From contig JANQRK010000016.1 in NCBI GenBank assembly GCA_028284585.1, forward strand, positions 1 through 44,834: DNA of 44,834 nucleotides, written 5' to 3'. The DNA comes from Chromatiales bacterium (GTDB lineage: Bacteria > Pseudomonadota > Gammaproteobacteria > Chromatiales > Chromatiaceae). Both the position numbers and the translations under genes were made by a program. Below the pieces are notes generated by a model. It saw only the letters and a program-made list of their open reading frames with translations, had not been told where the DNA came from and ran no database searches. Below, piece after piece: positions 8,592 through 17,858 of this stretch (positions are counted from its first letter, which is position 1; each line of letters opens with the position of its first letter).

Positions 8592-10025
8592 TCAACGCCG
8601 CTTCGGTGGCAGCAGATCGGTAATCGAACCCTCGGCCATCTCGGCGGCGAAGCAGATAGTCTCGTTCAAGGTCGGATGGGGGTGGATAGTCAGCCCGATG
8701 TCCTCGGCATCGGCCCCCATCTCCAGCGCCAGCACGGTCTCTCCGATCAACTCGCCGGCATTGCGCCCGACGATACCGGCGCCGAGGATGCGCTTGCTCT
8801 TGGCATCGAAGATCAGTTTGGTCAGGCCCTCATCGCGACCTATGCCCAGCGCACGACCCGAGGCCGCCCACGGGAAAACCCCGGTTTCGATCTCAGTGCC
8901 CTGGGCTTTGGCCTCGGTCTCGGTCAGACCCATCCAGGCGACTTCCGGGTCGGTATAGGCAACATTGGGTATCGCCATCGGCTCGAACAATGCCGGCTGT
9001 CCGGCGATCACCTCGGCGGCCACCTTCGCCTCGTGCGTCGCCTTGTGGGCCAGCATCGGATTGCCTACGACATCGCCGATCGCATAGATATGCGGCACAT
9101 TGGTGCACATCTTCGCATCGGTGGTGATAAAGCCACGTTCATCGACATGCACACCGGCTGCCTCGGCGTTGATCTGCTTGCCATTGGGGCTACGTCCGAC
9201 TGCGACCAACACCCGATCGTAGAGTTTAGGCTCGGGGGCATTGTCGCCCTCAAAGGCTACCTTCAGACCCGTCTTCTGGGCCTTGATGTCGGCTACCTTG
9301 GTCTTCAACATGACACTATTGACTTGGCCCTTGAGCCGTTTTTGCAAGGGCTTCACCAGGTCGCGGTCACAACCGGGGATCAGGCCGTCCTGCAATTCGA
9401 CAATATCAATCTCGCTACCCAGCGTGGCATACACAGTCGCCATCTCCAGACCGATGATGCCGCCGCCGACGATCAGCATTTTTTTCGGGACATCGGCCAG
9501 GTCCAAGGCATCGGTCGAGTCGATCAGGCGCGGATCGTCATTGGGAAAACCCGGGATCTGCACCGCGCTCGAGCCACAGGCGATGATGCAGTGTTCGAAC
9601 TCGACATGGACCACCCCGTCGGCGGTCTGCACTTCGAGGTGACGCGGGTCGGCAAAGCGACCAACCCCGGTGACCACTTTCACCTTGCGTTGCTTGGCCA
9701 GACCGGCCAGGCCACCGGTCAGGCGGCCGACTACCTTGTCTTTGCCGGCGCGCATTTTTTCCAGATCGATCTTCGGCTGCGTGTAACGCACGCCCATGTG
9801 GCCCAACTCAGCGACCTCGTTGATCACCTCGGCGGTGTGCAACAGGGCCTTGGAAGGGATACAGCCTACATTGAGACAGACGCCGCCGAGGCTGGCATAG
9901 CGTTCGATCATCACCACCTTTTTACCCAGATCGGCGGCCCGAAACGCCGCGGTGTAACCCCCCGGGCCGGCGCCCAGAACCACGACCTCTGTGCGGATGT
10001 CCGCTACCCCGCCTTGCTCGCTCAT
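8592..10025 (-). CDS. lpdA: Dihydrolipoyl dehydrogenase (E3 of pyruvate dehydrogenase)
   Basis: E3 reoxidises dihydrolipoamide on AceF with FAD and passes electrons to NAD+. The 477-residue protein has the FAD motif VLGAGPGGYTAAF (residues 17-29), the redox disulfide in GGVCLNVGCIPSK (Cys50 and Cys55), an NAD-binding motif IVGGGIIGLEMA, the second FAD motif YAIGDV and the catalytic HPHPTLNE near the C-terminus. There is no N-terminal lipoyl domain, unlike some betaproteobacterial E3 proteins. A strong ribosome-binding site (GAGGAG) lies 5 bp before the ATG. It is third in the order aceE-aceF-lpdA, with a 162-bp gap after aceF that shows no obvious hairpin terminator. Confidence 0.96.
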   Translation of the reverse strand: MSEQGGVADIRTEVVVLGAGPGGYTAAFRAADLGKKVVMIERYASLGGVCLNVGCIPSKALLHTAEVINEVAELGHMGVRYTQPKIDLEKMRAGKDKVVGRLTGGLAGLAKQRKVKVVTGVGRFADPRHLEVQTADGVVHVEFEHCIIACGSSAVQIPGFPNDDPRLIDSTDALDLADVPKKMLIVGGGIIGLEMATVYATLGSEIDIVELQDGLIPGCDRDLVKPLQKRLKGQVNSVMLKTKVADIKAQKTGLKVAFEGDNAPEPKLYDRVLVAVGRSPNGKQINAEAAGVHVDERGFITTDAKMCTNVPHIYAIGDVVGNPMLAHKATHEAKVAAEVIAGQPALFEPMAIPNVAYTDPEVAWMGLTETEAKAQGTEIETGVFPWAASGRALGIGRDEGLTKLIFDAKSKRILGAGIVGRNAGELIGETVLALEMGADAEDIGLTIHPHPTLNETICFAAEMAEGSITDLLPPKRR

Positions 10026-10187
10026 AGACGCTCCTCAAACACTCTGTCCACCCGGACTGTCCCTGACGCAATCTGCCGACTCGGCCAACCTGCGCAATCG
10101 TTAGTCCAGCATTAACACTCCAATCCACTCGTTCCACACGACAAGGATCTGCAGGCCTCACGGCACTGCGCAAGCCACCCTGGGCAG

Positions 10188-11915
10188 CTAGAGCAACAAC
10201 CGCCGAATGTCGCTCAGCAACTGACTCAAATAGGTGGTAAATCGCACACCTTCGGCACCATCGATCACTCGATGATCGTACGACAGACTGAACGGCATGA
10301 TCAGTCGCGGCACAAAGCCCTCACCGTCCCAGGTCGGCTGCATCGCGGCCCGTGATATCCCAAGGATAGCCACCTCGGGCGCATTGACGATCGGCGTGAA
10401 CTGGGTCCCGCCGATGCCACCGAGACTAGAGATAGTAAGGCATCCACCCTGCATGTCGGTCGGTGACAACTTGCCGGCGCGCGCCTTTTCGCTGATCTCA
10501 CCGAGCTCAGCGGCCAGCTCGAAGCTACCCTTGCTATCGACATCGCGTACCACCGGGACTACCAGACCCTTGGGCGTGTCCACCGCAACGCCGATATGGA
10601 CGTACTTCTTCAGGATCAATCGCTCCCCATCGGCCGACAAGGAGCTGTTGAACTGGGGAAACTCGCCCAAGGCCTTGCAGACCGCCTGCATCAGAAACGG
10701 CATGAAGGTCAGCTTGAGTTCCTGGCGCACGGCCGCGTCCTTTTGTGATTTGCGAAATGCCTCCAGCTCGGTGATATCGGCGCTGTCGAACTGAGTGACA
10801 TGCGGCACATTCAACCAGCTGCGGTGCAAATGGCCACCACTGAGCCTCTTGATCCGACCCAGCTCCTGCTCCTCGACCTCGCCGAACTGGCTGAAATCGA
10901 TTTCTGGCATCGTGGGCAATTGTGGCGCGGCACCGCCAGCCGGTGCGGCCGTCCCGGCGCTGAGCGTGCGCTTGACATAGGCCTGCACATCGGCCTTTAC
11001 GATCCGCCCCTTGGGACCGGACCCTTCGACTTGGTAGAGATCGACGCCGAGCTCTCGGGCAAAGCGCCGCACACCTGGGCTGGCGTGGGGTTTACCACGT
11101 GGCGCATCCGACGGGCGCGCGATGACCGGTCGGCGCTGCAGCTCTTTATCGCCGGGTGCGCGCTCTACCGTTGGCTCCGCTGGGGCCGGAGCCGCGCCAC
11201 CCGCGGCCGTCGCTTGGGCGGCCACAGGGGGCTTGGCCTGGGCATCGGCGCCGCCCGGTGATGCGACTACGCTCTCGATGCGGGCGATCGGATCGCCTTG
11301 GTTGACACGGTCGCCGATCTTTACCAACAGTGACTTCAGCACACCGCTGAACGGCGCCGGGATTTCGATACTCGCCTTGTCGCTCTCGAGGGTCAGCAAG
11401 GACTGCTCGGCCTCTACCTGGTCACCCTCGCTGACCAACAGTTCGATAATCTCGACATCTTTGAAGTCGCCGATATCCGGCAGCAACACCTCGCGTACCA
11501 CGGGATCGGCCACGCTGTCAGTATCGGTGCCGGTGTCGGCCGCTGCGGCCTGGGTTTCACTCGCAGCCGGTGGCTCAGCGGCTTGCGGTGGTTCCGGCTG
11601 CGACTCAGTAGCATCCGCGACGTCGGTGTGCGCAGCGGACGGCGGCGCCGCGTCCGCCTGGTTTGTATCGGCCGCCTCTGGCTGCATCGTGAGGATCAGG
11701 TCGCCCTGGTTGAGCCGATCACCCAGCGCGACCTTGATCTCGTTGATGACACCAGCACCAGGCGAGGGGATCTCGACGCTGGCCTTATCGCTCTCGAGCG
11801 TGATCAGCGGATCTTCGGCCTCGACCTTGTCACCCGGCTGCACCAGGATCTCGATGACCTCGACGTCCTTGAAGTCACCGATGTCGGGCAACAAAACTTC
11901 GTCTATCTGTGCCAC
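10188..11915 (-). CDS. aceF: Dihydrolipoamide acetyltransferase (E2 of pyruvate dehydrogenase)
   Basis: E2 transfers the acetyl group from lipoamide to CoA and forms the core of the complex. The 575-residue protein has two tandem lipoyl domains, each with the lipoylated lysine in ESDKAS (Lys44 and Lys180), joined by Ala/Pro/Glu-rich linkers. A peripheral-subunit-binding domain follows at about 277-316 (SPGVRRFARELGVDL, GSGPKGRIVKADV). The catalytic domain ends with SYDHRVIDGAEG (His548, Asp552). E. coli AceF has three lipoyl domains, so this is the two-domain form. Translation starts at a GTG with GGAG 8 bp upstream. It lies 46 bp after aceE. Confidence 0.96.
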   Translation of the reverse strand: MAQIDEVLLPDIGDFKDVEVIEILVQPGDKVEAEDPLITLESDKASVEIPSPGAGVINEIKVALGDRLNQGDLILTMQPEAADTNQADAAPPSAAHTDVADATESQPEPPQAAEPPAASETQAAAADTGTDTDSVADPVVREVLLPDIGDFKDVEIIELLVSEGDQVEAEQSLLTLESDKASIEIPAPFSGVLKSLLVKIGDRVNQGDPIARIESVVASPGGADAQAKPPVAAQATAAGGAAPAPAEPTVERAPGDKELQRRPVIARPSDAPRGKPHASPGVRRFARELGVDLYQVEGSGPKGRIVKADVQAYVKRTLSAGTAAPAGGAAPQLPTMPEIDFSQFGEVEEQELGRIKRLSGGHLHRSWLNVPHVTQFDSADITELEAFRKSQKDAAVRQELKLTFMPFLMQAVCKALGEFPQFNSSLSADGERLILKKYVHIGVAVDTPKGLVVPVVRDVDSKGSFELAAELGEISEKARAGKLSPTDMQGGCLTISSLGGIGGTQFTPIVNAPEVAILGISRAAMQPTWDGEGFVPRLIMPFSLSYDHRVIDGAEGVRFTTYLSQLLSDIRRLLL

Positions 11916-11961
11916 GTCACTGTCTCCGTATCACTGTCTGCGCTCGGGGTGTGTCTGCCAC

Positions 11962-14619
11962 TCAGACAGTTGCCGGGTTGGGCTTTTCGGGGTCGATCTT
12001 GTAGGTCTTGATCGCCTGTGCCACCGCACTGCTGTCGGCATCGCCGACATCGGCCAGCGCCTTGAGCGCAGCGACCACCACATAATAGCGATTGACCTCG
12101 AAGAACTTGCGCAACTGGGAACGCATATCGGAACGCCCGAACCCATCGGTTCCAAGGGTCACCAAATGCCGTTCACCCAGGTAGGGGCGGATCTGTTCCG
12201 GGAAGCTGCGCATATAGTCGGTCGCCGCCACCGCCGGACCCTTTTGTTCCTCCAGGGTCCGCGTAACGTAGGGAACGCGCGGCTTGTCCATAGGATGCAG
12301 CATGTTCCAACGTTCGACGTCTATGGCGTCGCGGCGCAGCTCAGTGAAGCTGGTTACGCTCCAGACATCGGCCGCAATCTTCCACTCATCCTCGAGCAAA
12401 GCTGCGGCGGCGATCACCTCGCGCAGGATGGTCCCGGAGCCGAACAACTGGACGCGTTTCTTTTTGCGCGAGCCCTGCCGATACAGATACATGCCACGGA
12501 TGATCCCGTCCTCGATACCCTCGGGTAGAGCCGGCTGTACATAGTTCTCGTTCATCACCGTGACGTAGTAAAAGACATTGTGTTGTTCTTCGTACATCTT
12601 CTTCATGCCGTCGTGCAGGATGACCGCCAGCTCATAGGCAAAGGCCGGATCATAGGCCCGACAGTTTGGAATGAAGGCGGCTTGCAAGTGGCTGTGACCA
12701 TCTTGGTGTTGCAGGCCTTCACCGGCCAGGGTGGTACGACCCGCGGTACCGCCGAGCAAGAAACCGCGCGCCTGCATGTCGCCGGCGGCCCAAGCGAGAT
12801 CGCCCACCCGCTGAAAACCGAACATCGAGTAATAGATATAAAACGGGATCATGGTCACCCCGTTGTTACTGTATGACGTGGCTGCAGCGATCCACGACGA
12901 CATGGCCCCGGCCTCGTTGATACCCTCCTGGAGGATCTGTCCCTTGGTGTCCTCGCGGTAGTACATCACCTGATCGGAGTCGACCGGCTTGTACAACTGA
13001 CCCTTTGAGGAATAGATACCGAGCTGCCGGAACATCCCTTCCATGCCGAAGGTCCGCGCCTCGTCCGGCACAATGGGGACCACGAATTTACCGATACCCT
13101 TGTCCCTGGTCAGACTGGTGAGAAAACGCACGAAGGCCATGGTCGTCGACATCTCACGTTCGCCGCTGCCGTCGAGCAATGCCTTGAATGACGCCAGAGG
13201 AGGAATGGTCAGCTTGGTCGCGTCGGCGCGCCGGGCCGGCACATAACCACCGAGCGCGGCGCGCCGCTCATGCAGATACTTCATCTCTGGACTATCCGCC
13301 GGCGGCTTAAAGAATGGCGCCGAGCCGATCTGATCGTCCGGTATCGGGATGTTGAACCGATCGCGGAAGGCGCGCAGCGCGTCCTCGCCCATTTTCTTTT
13401 GCGAATGGGTGATGTTCTGGCCCTCGCCCGCCTCACCCATGCCGTAGCCCTTGACGGTCTTGGCTAGGATAACGGTCGGCTGCCCCTTATGGCGCATCGC
13501 CGCCGCGTAGGCCGCATAGATCTTGATCGGGTCATGGCCGCCACGGTTTAGGCGCCAAATGTCTTCGTCCGTCATGTTGGCGACCATTGCCGCCAGCTCG
13601 GGGTACTTACCGAAGAAGTGCTCGCGCACATAGGCCCCCCCGTGCGCCTTGTAGGCCTGGTAGTCGCCGTCGACACACTCCTCCATGCGCTTCAACAACA
13701 GCCCATCGCGGTCGCGTGCCAGCAAGGGGTCCCAGTACCCCCCCCAGATCACCTTGATCACATTCCAGCCGGAACCGCGGAAGACGGCCTCGAGCTCTTG
13801 GATGATTTTACCGTTGCCGCGCACCGGCCCATCCAGCCGCTGCAAATTACAGTTGACGACGAACACCAGATTGTCGAGCCGTTCGCGCGCCGCAAGCGAA
13901 ATCGCGCCGAGCGACTCGGGCTCATCCATCTCACCGTCACCCATGAAGGCCCAGACCTTCCGATCGCCGGCATTTTGCAGCCCGCGATGGTGCAAATACC
14001 GCATAAAGCGCGCTTGGTAGATCGACATCAAAGGACCCAGGCCCATCGACACCGTCGGAAACTGCCAAAAGTTGGGCATCAGCCAAGGATGTGGGTAGGA
14101 CGACAGACCATGCCCGTCGACCTCCTGGCGAAAATTGTGCAGCTGCTCCTCGCTGATCCGTCCCTCGAGATAGGCGCGCGCATAAATGCCAGGGGCGGAG
14201 TGTCCCTGGAAGAACACCAGGTCGCCCTCCCGATTGTCATTGGTGGCGCGAAAGAAATGATTCAAGCCGACATCGAACAAGGTGGCACCGGAGGCGAAGC
14301 TGGCGATGTGCCCGCCGAGCTCGGTCGCGATCCTGTTGGCCTGGACCACCATCGCCATCGCATTCCAACGCACGAACGAACGAATTCGACGCTCGGTCGA
14401 GCGATCGCCAGGGAAAGGCTCCTGATGGGTCAGCGGAATGGTGTTGAGGTAGGCGGTGTTGGCGCTATACGGCAGATAGGCGCCCGAGCGGCGCGCCTTG
14501 TCGATGAGCTTTTCGAGCAAGTAGTGGGCCCGCTCGGCGCCCTCGTTTTCGAGCACCCCGTCAAGGGCATCTAACCACTCCTGGGTTTCCTGAGGATCGA
14601 TATCCGGTTTCGCTGCCAT
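11962..14619 (-). CDS. aceE: Pyruvate dehydrogenase E1 component, homodimeric type
   Basis: E1 decarboxylates pyruvate with thiamine diphosphate and acetylates the lipoyl group of AceF. The 885-residue length is close to E. coli AceE (887). The ThDP/Mg motif is AFMGDGEMDEPESLG followed by VVNCNLQRLDGPVRGNGK. Other family stretches include FFQGHSAPGIYARA and KTVKGYGMGEAGEGQN. The open frame runs upstream to 14688, but the ATG at 14619 begins a family-like N-terminus (AAKPDIDPQETQEWLDALD). It is the first gene of the operon and is preceded by a strikingly AT-rich block that probably contains its promoter. Confidence 0.96.
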   Translation of the reverse strand: MAAKPDIDPQETQEWLDALDGVLENEGAERAHYLLEKLIDKARRSGAYLPYSANTAYLNTIPLTHQEPFPGDRSTERRIRSFVRWNAMAMVVQANRIATELGGHIASFASGATLFDVGLNHFFRATNDNREGDLVFFQGHSAPGIYARAYLEGRISEEQLHNFRQEVDGHGLSSYPHPWLMPNFWQFPTVSMGLGPLMSIYQARFMRYLHHRGLQNAGDRKVWAFMGDGEMDEPESLGAISLAARERLDNLVFVVNCNLQRLDGPVRGNGKIIQELEAVFRGSGWNVIKVIWGGYWDPLLARDRDGLLLKRMEECVDGDYQAYKAHGGAYVREHFFGKYPELAAMVANMTDEDIWRLNRGGHDPIKIYAAYAAAMRHKGQPTVILAKTVKGYGMGEAGEGQNITHSQKKMGEDALRAFRDRFNIPIPDDQIGSAPFFKPPADSPEMKYLHERRAALGGYVPARRADATKLTIPPLASFKALLDGSGEREMSTTMAFVRFLTSLTRDKGIGKFVVPIVPDEARTFGMEGMFRQLGIYSSKGQLYKPVDSDQVMYYREDTKGQILQEGINEAGAMSSWIAAATSYSNNGVTMIPFYIYYSMFGFQRVGDLAWAAGDMQARGFLLGGTAGRTTLAGEGLQHQDGHSHLQAAFIPNCRAYDPAFAYELAVILHDGMKKMYEEQHNVFYYVTVMNENYVQPALPEGIEDGIIRGMYLYRQGSRKKKRVQLFGSGTILREVIAAAALLEDEWKIAADVWSVTSFTELRRDAIDVERWNMLHPMDKPRVPYVTRTLEEQKGPAVAATDYMRSFPEQIRPYLGERHLVTLGTDGFGRSDMRSQLRKFFEVNRYYVVVAALKALADVGDADSSAVAQAIKTYKIDPEKPNPATV

Positions 14620-14699
14620 AAGCTGATGGGTATCCGCAGACGGTTGAGGAAGGCGGCGTGGCGCGGTAGGCGACGCATTGGCGGGCAAGTAAAGCAGAC

Positions 14700-14800
14700 A
14701 GGTTGCGATTTTGCCATAGTGAATTTTATTTTTATATTTTTTTCAAATACTTATATAAAAAATAAATATAGACAATCATCTTAAATTTTGAGTATGAAGC
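14700..14800 (-). promoter_or_regulatory. AT-rich upstream region of the pyruvate dehydrogenase operon
   Basis: Between aceE and mlaA there is a block (about 14706-14790) made almost only of A and T, with runs such as TTTTATTTTTATATTTTTTT on the plus strand, in an otherwise GC-rich window. It lies about 80-170 bp upstream of the aceE ATG, where a promoter, UP elements or a site for an AT-binding nucleoid protein would be expected. Several TATA-like hexamers can be drawn leftward, but no -35/-10 pair stands out. A PdhR operator was not recognised. The rest of 14620-14928 holds no gene; a weak hairpin lies at about 14816-14846. Confidence 0.5.
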
Positions 14801-14928
14801 CGACCTGCTCGGCCCCGATGGGTACTCCCGTTTGCGGGGCATCGGCGATCTGACATGGCCTCATTTGGCAGCCTAAGGGGGACGGGGGCCGCCGTGCCTC
14901 AGCGGCAATGCGGTCGATCTATGTGCCG

Positions 14929-15642
14929 CTACTCAAGTGGCGGATTGCCATCGTAGACCTGATCCTCGCGGCGCTGCAGAAAGGCGTCACGCACGAAGGA
15001 ATAAGGGTCCAAAGCCGCCTGATCCAGCACTCGGCTAGCGTTCAGCAAGTCGGCGCGCGTGTCCACCAGATCCACCCCTCGCAGACCCCAGCGCACGGCA
15101 TCGTCTTCAACCAGCTGGATCGGATCTGTGAACCAATCGACCACCAGACCGACGCTGTCGCGCCCGTTGCTCGGGCCGATGAAGGGCAGCACGATGAAGG
15201 GGCCCGAACCCATACCCCAGACGCCCAGGGTCTGACCGAAGTCCTCTTCGTAGCGCGGCAGGTCCATATTGCTCGCTACGTCAACGAAACCCAGTACACC
15301 GATCGTGCTGTTGACCACCACGCGTCCAACCGTGCTGAAGGCGCGGCCAATCTTGAACTGCAGCAGGTTGTTCAGTGCCGACTGGACGTCGTCCAAATTG
15401 TTGAAGAAATTGGTGACTCCGCGATTGACCGGTGCTGGCGTCACGGCGTTGTAGCCTTTTGCTAGCGGCTTCACGATTGAACGATCGACCACATCGTTGA
15501 ATTCGTATACGGCGCGATTGAGGGGTTCTAAGGGATCTCGCGGGTCCTTATCGGGACCGGTCGCACAACCACTGATTCCGATCGCCATCACCAAGGTCAG
15601 AATCAGCACGCTCCACTGGAGCCTAGCAGGCTTACTCATCAT
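14929..15642 (-). CDS. mlaA: MlaA/VacJ-family phospholipid-transport lipoprotein
   Basis: MlaA is the outer-membrane lipoprotein that removes phospholipids from the outer leaflet for retrograde Mla transport. The N-terminus has a lysine/arginine region, a hydrophobic stretch and the lipobox GISGC with the acylated cysteine at residue 26. Family motifs follow: RDPLEPLNRAVYEFND, AVTPAPVNRGVTNFFNNL and DFGQTLGVWGMGSGPFIVLP. Translation probably starts at one of two adjacent ATGs (15642 or 15639); AAGGA lies 7 bp ahead of the first. Length is 237 residues, normal for the family. The other Mla genes (mlaBCDEF) are not in the window, so this is a stand-alone locus, as is common. Confidence 0.93.
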   Translation of the reverse strand: MMSKPARLQWSVLILTLVMAIGISGCATGPDKDPRDPLEPLNRAVYEFNDVVDRSIVKPLAKGYNAVTPAPVNRGVTNFFNNLDDVQSALNNLLQFKIGRAFSTVGRVVVNSTIGVLGFVDVASNMDLPRYEEDFGQTLGVWGMGSGPFIVLPFIGPSNGRDSVGLVVDWFTDPIQLVEDDAVRWGLRGVDLVDTRADLLNASRVLDQAALDPYSFVRDAFLQRREDQVYDGNPPLE

Positions 15643-15733
15643 TATTTTTTCCTTCGCGTTCGACGGCATCGGCTAATGAATCTGCCGGAGGGCAATTTCG
15701 TGCATTATAGGCACACCCAGGTTACCTCGATAG

Positions 15734-16618
15734 CTACCTTTGCACGCCCTGCAGCGGCCATCGATGGACCTCATAACCGCGCCGCTTGAGGCCGGCCAGC
15801 AATCCGGTCTCACCCGAAAGATGCAGGGCCCCGACCGCGACAAAGACAGTATCCTGCTCCAATAAGTTGGCCAATCGCTCCACCATCCGTTGGTTGCGCC
15901 GCGCGATCAATTGGTCTTCGAACCAGTGCAACAAATCCACCGGCATATCTTCGTGCTGTGCCCGCGACAAGCGATCGAGCCGATCGAGATCGCCCTCGAC
16001 GTAACTCTGGGTGAGTTCCTCCAATACCCGGGGTAAATGATCCAGGTCCGCGATCAACACATCGAGGAACGCCAGCTGGAGTTGCTGCGACATGCCTTCA
16101 AACACGGCGAGTTGTTCGGCTACGCTTTCCAGCCCAACCACACGCCGCTGCCGGTCCAGTGCCGTCAGATAGATCTCGAAATCTAGAAACCGGCCATCGT
16201 CGGTGGCTGGCATGCCAAGGGTCACCGCAGCGGCCCAGGGTTTGAGCCGATCGAACTTATCCAGCGAGATGCCACGCTGAGTCGCCGCCGGGCATAGGCT
16301 CGCGAAGCGCTCGTCTCCGACCAGGTCACGCAAACGCTGCCCAGATGGCAGCTTGGTCGCTGCATCGAACGCCAGCATGGTCAGCGCATCCGGCAAGATC
16401 TCTATCGCCACCACATCGACTTGCTCGATGAGTGGCGCGAGCTGGTCGAGCAGCGCGATCACTCGGGGGTCGCCGCTGTGCATGGAGCCAACCAGAAAGC
16501 CCGAGGGCACGCCGTCGCGCGTGACCTGGTAGACCAAACCCCGCCCAGCCAGACAAGACTGCGCGATGACCAGGGCCGTCACGAGCACGCCGGCGTGTAC
16601 GACCTTACCCCAGCGCAT
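15734..16618 (-). CDS. TraB/GumN family protein
   Basis: This 294-residue protein begins with a signal-peptide-like stretch (hydrophobic residues about 8-24 ending near SCLAG) and belongs to the TraB/GumN superfamily. Typical parts are [23 protein letters not shown] near the N-terminus, with the conserved GS(M/I)H motif, two spaced acidic stretches in the middle and a C-terminal [25 protein letters not shown]. TraB-type proteins are thought to be metal-dependent peptidases or pheromone-shutdown proteins, and this member is probably periplasmic. Its role here is unknown. It is divergent from rnt, with only about 20 bp between the starts. Confidence 0.85.
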   Translation of the reverse strand: MRWGKVVHAGVLVTALVIAQSCLAGRGLVYQVTRDGVPSGFLVGSMHSGDPRVIALLDQLAPLIEQVDVVAIEILPDALTMLAFDAATKLPSGQRLRDLVGDERFASLCPAATQRGISLDKFDRLKPWAAAVTLGMPATDDGRFLDFEIYLTALDRQRRVVGLESVAEQLAVFEGMSQQLQLAFLDVLIADLDHLPRVLEELTQSYVEGDLDRLDRLSRAQHEDMPVDLLHWFEDQLIARRNQRMVERLANLLEQDTVFVAVGALHLSGETGLLAGLKRRGYEVHRWPLQGVQR

Positions 16619-16641
16619 CGCTATCCAACCCCCGTTTGGGT

Positions 16642-17307
16642 ATGCTGCCGCGCGTGGAAGACGAAGCCTTCAACCCAGCGATCAGTCAGCGCTTTCGCGG
16701 CTTTCTGCCCGTCGTAGTCGACGTCGAAACTGGTGGCTTCAATCCGCACACCGATGCCCTGTTGGAGATTGCCGCCACGGTGATCAAGATGGACGACCGG
16801 GGTAGTGTGCAGCCTGGTCCTTCGGTGCAGTGCCATGTTGAACCTTTTGCTGGGGCCAATCTCGATCCCAAGGCCCTGGCCTTCAACGGCATCGACCCGG
16901 ACCATCCGTTTCGGGAGGCAGTAGCAGAGCGGGCAGCACTCGATCATATCTTTCGCCCAATTCGCCATGCGGTCAAAGCGAGTGACTGCAAACGCGCGAT
17001 CTTGGTCGGCCACAATGCCTTTTTTGATCTGGGCTTCATCAATGCTGCAATCGAGCGCACCGCTTACAAGCGCAACCCCTTCCATCCCTTCAGCACCTTC
17101 GACACAGTGACCCTAGCCGGGTTGGCCTTTGGGCAGACCGTGTTGGCGCGCAGTGCGATCGCCGCTGGCATCGACTGGGACGCCGACCAGGCGCATAGCG
17201 CGCTCTACGATACCCTGAAGACCGCACAGTTATTTTGCACAATTGTAAATCGTTGGAACGATATGAGCGACGACAGGCCGTGGCTGGCTGCGGTTGCGGC
17301 AGATTGA
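16642..17307 (+). CDS. rnt: Ribonuclease T (DEDD 3'-5' exonuclease)
   Basis: RNase T trims the 3' ends of tRNA (CCA end turnover) and of other stable RNAs. The DEDD motifs are visible: [23 protein letters not shown] (Exo I, with Asp and Glu), [14 protein letters not shown] (Exo II) and [15 protein letters not shown] (Exo III, with His and Asp). The family insertion [11 protein letters not shown] is present. Length is about 221 residues. The start is not certain: a TTG at 16636, the ATG at 16642 and a GTG at 16654 are in frame; the last aligns best with the short N-termini of relatives. grxD lies just downstream on the other strand. Confidence 0.95.
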   Translation: MLPRVEDEAFNPAISQRFRGFLPVVVDVETGGFNPHTDALLEIAATVIKMDDRGSVQPGPSVQCHVEPFAGANLDPKALAFNGIDPDHPFREAVAERAALDHIFRPIRHAVKASDCKRAILVGHNAFFDLGFINAAIERTAYKRNPFHPFSTFDTVTLAGLAFGQTVLARSAIAAGIDWDADQAHSALYDTLKTAQLFCTIVNRWNDMSDDRPWLAAVAAD

Positions 17308-17410
17308 GGCGCGCCTTTAGATACATTGGGGTGATAGACGACGCACCCCAGTCGACTTAGGCAACGGCACCGCCGGATTGCCCGGCAGGCCGCCGATCAC
17401 AACGCGACGC

Positions 17411-17752
17411 CTAGCTGTCGGACTCTGCCGCCGGCCACTTCTTGGCTGCCTCGGCAATTGCCTTGTGCAGATCGCCGCTAGCATGCATCTCCAGCGTAAT
17501 GTCGCAGCCACCGACGAGCTCTCCGTCAATATAGATTTGCGGAAAGGTCGGCCAATCGGCAAAACGCGGCAGGTTTTCGAAGATCTCACGGTCTTCAAGC
17601 ACATTGACATAGGCGAAGCGCTCGCCGATATCTTGCAGCGCCGCCGATGCGCGCGAGGAAAATCCGCACTGCGGGAACTGGGGCGTCCCCTTCATATAAA
17701 TAAGAATGGGGTTGTTCTCGACTTGCTCTTTAATTCTTTCCAGCACATCCAT
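17411..17752 (-). CDS. grxD: Monothiol glutaredoxin, Grx4/GrxD type
   Basis: GrxD binds a [2Fe-2S] cluster with glutathione and passes it to Fe-S proteins. The CGFS active site occurs in GTPQFPQCGFSS, followed by family motifs TFPQIYIDGELVGGCDI. The open frame reaches an ATG at 17758, but the ATG at 17752 (MDVLERIKEQVENNP) is better placed, with GAGG about 8 bp upstream. That start gives 113 residues. In several gammaproteobacteria grxD is close to rnt, argF and sodB, as here. It is downstream of the amidotransferase gene in the same direction, with a gap of about 106 bp. Confidence 0.95.
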   Translation of the reverse strand: MDVLERIKEQVENNPILIYMKGTPQFPQCGFSSRASAALQDIGERFAYVNVLEDREIFENLPRFADWPTFPQIYIDGELVGGCDITLEMHASGDLHKAIAEAAKKWPAAESDS

Positions 17753-17858
17753 AATCATTACCTCAGTATTGGCGCTGACCGGCTCATACCAGGTTGGCTC
17801 CGGCCGCTCAAGATCTGCGAGTCTAGCAGCTCGCGCTATGGATTACCCACGATGCCAG

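Noticed and set aside
8415..10115. Open frame of more than 560 codons on the plus strand opposite lpdA
   Set aside because: It is a GC-driven antisense shadow of lpdA; the minus strand has all E3 motifs and a strong ribosome-binding site.
11122..12528. Long plus-strand frame spanning aceF and the 3' end of aceE
   Set aside because: Its serine/alanine-rich translation mirrors the Ala/Pro linkers of AceF, and it crosses two real genes.
14816..14846. Hairpin CCGATG/CATCGG with an inner CCCG/CGGG stem between mlaA and aceE
   Set aside because: The stem is interrupted and no T run follows on the mlaA strand, so it was not listed as a terminator.
17328..17349. GGGGTG/CACCCC hairpin between rnt and grxD
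   Set aside because: Six-base stem without a T run on either strand; too weak to call a terminator.
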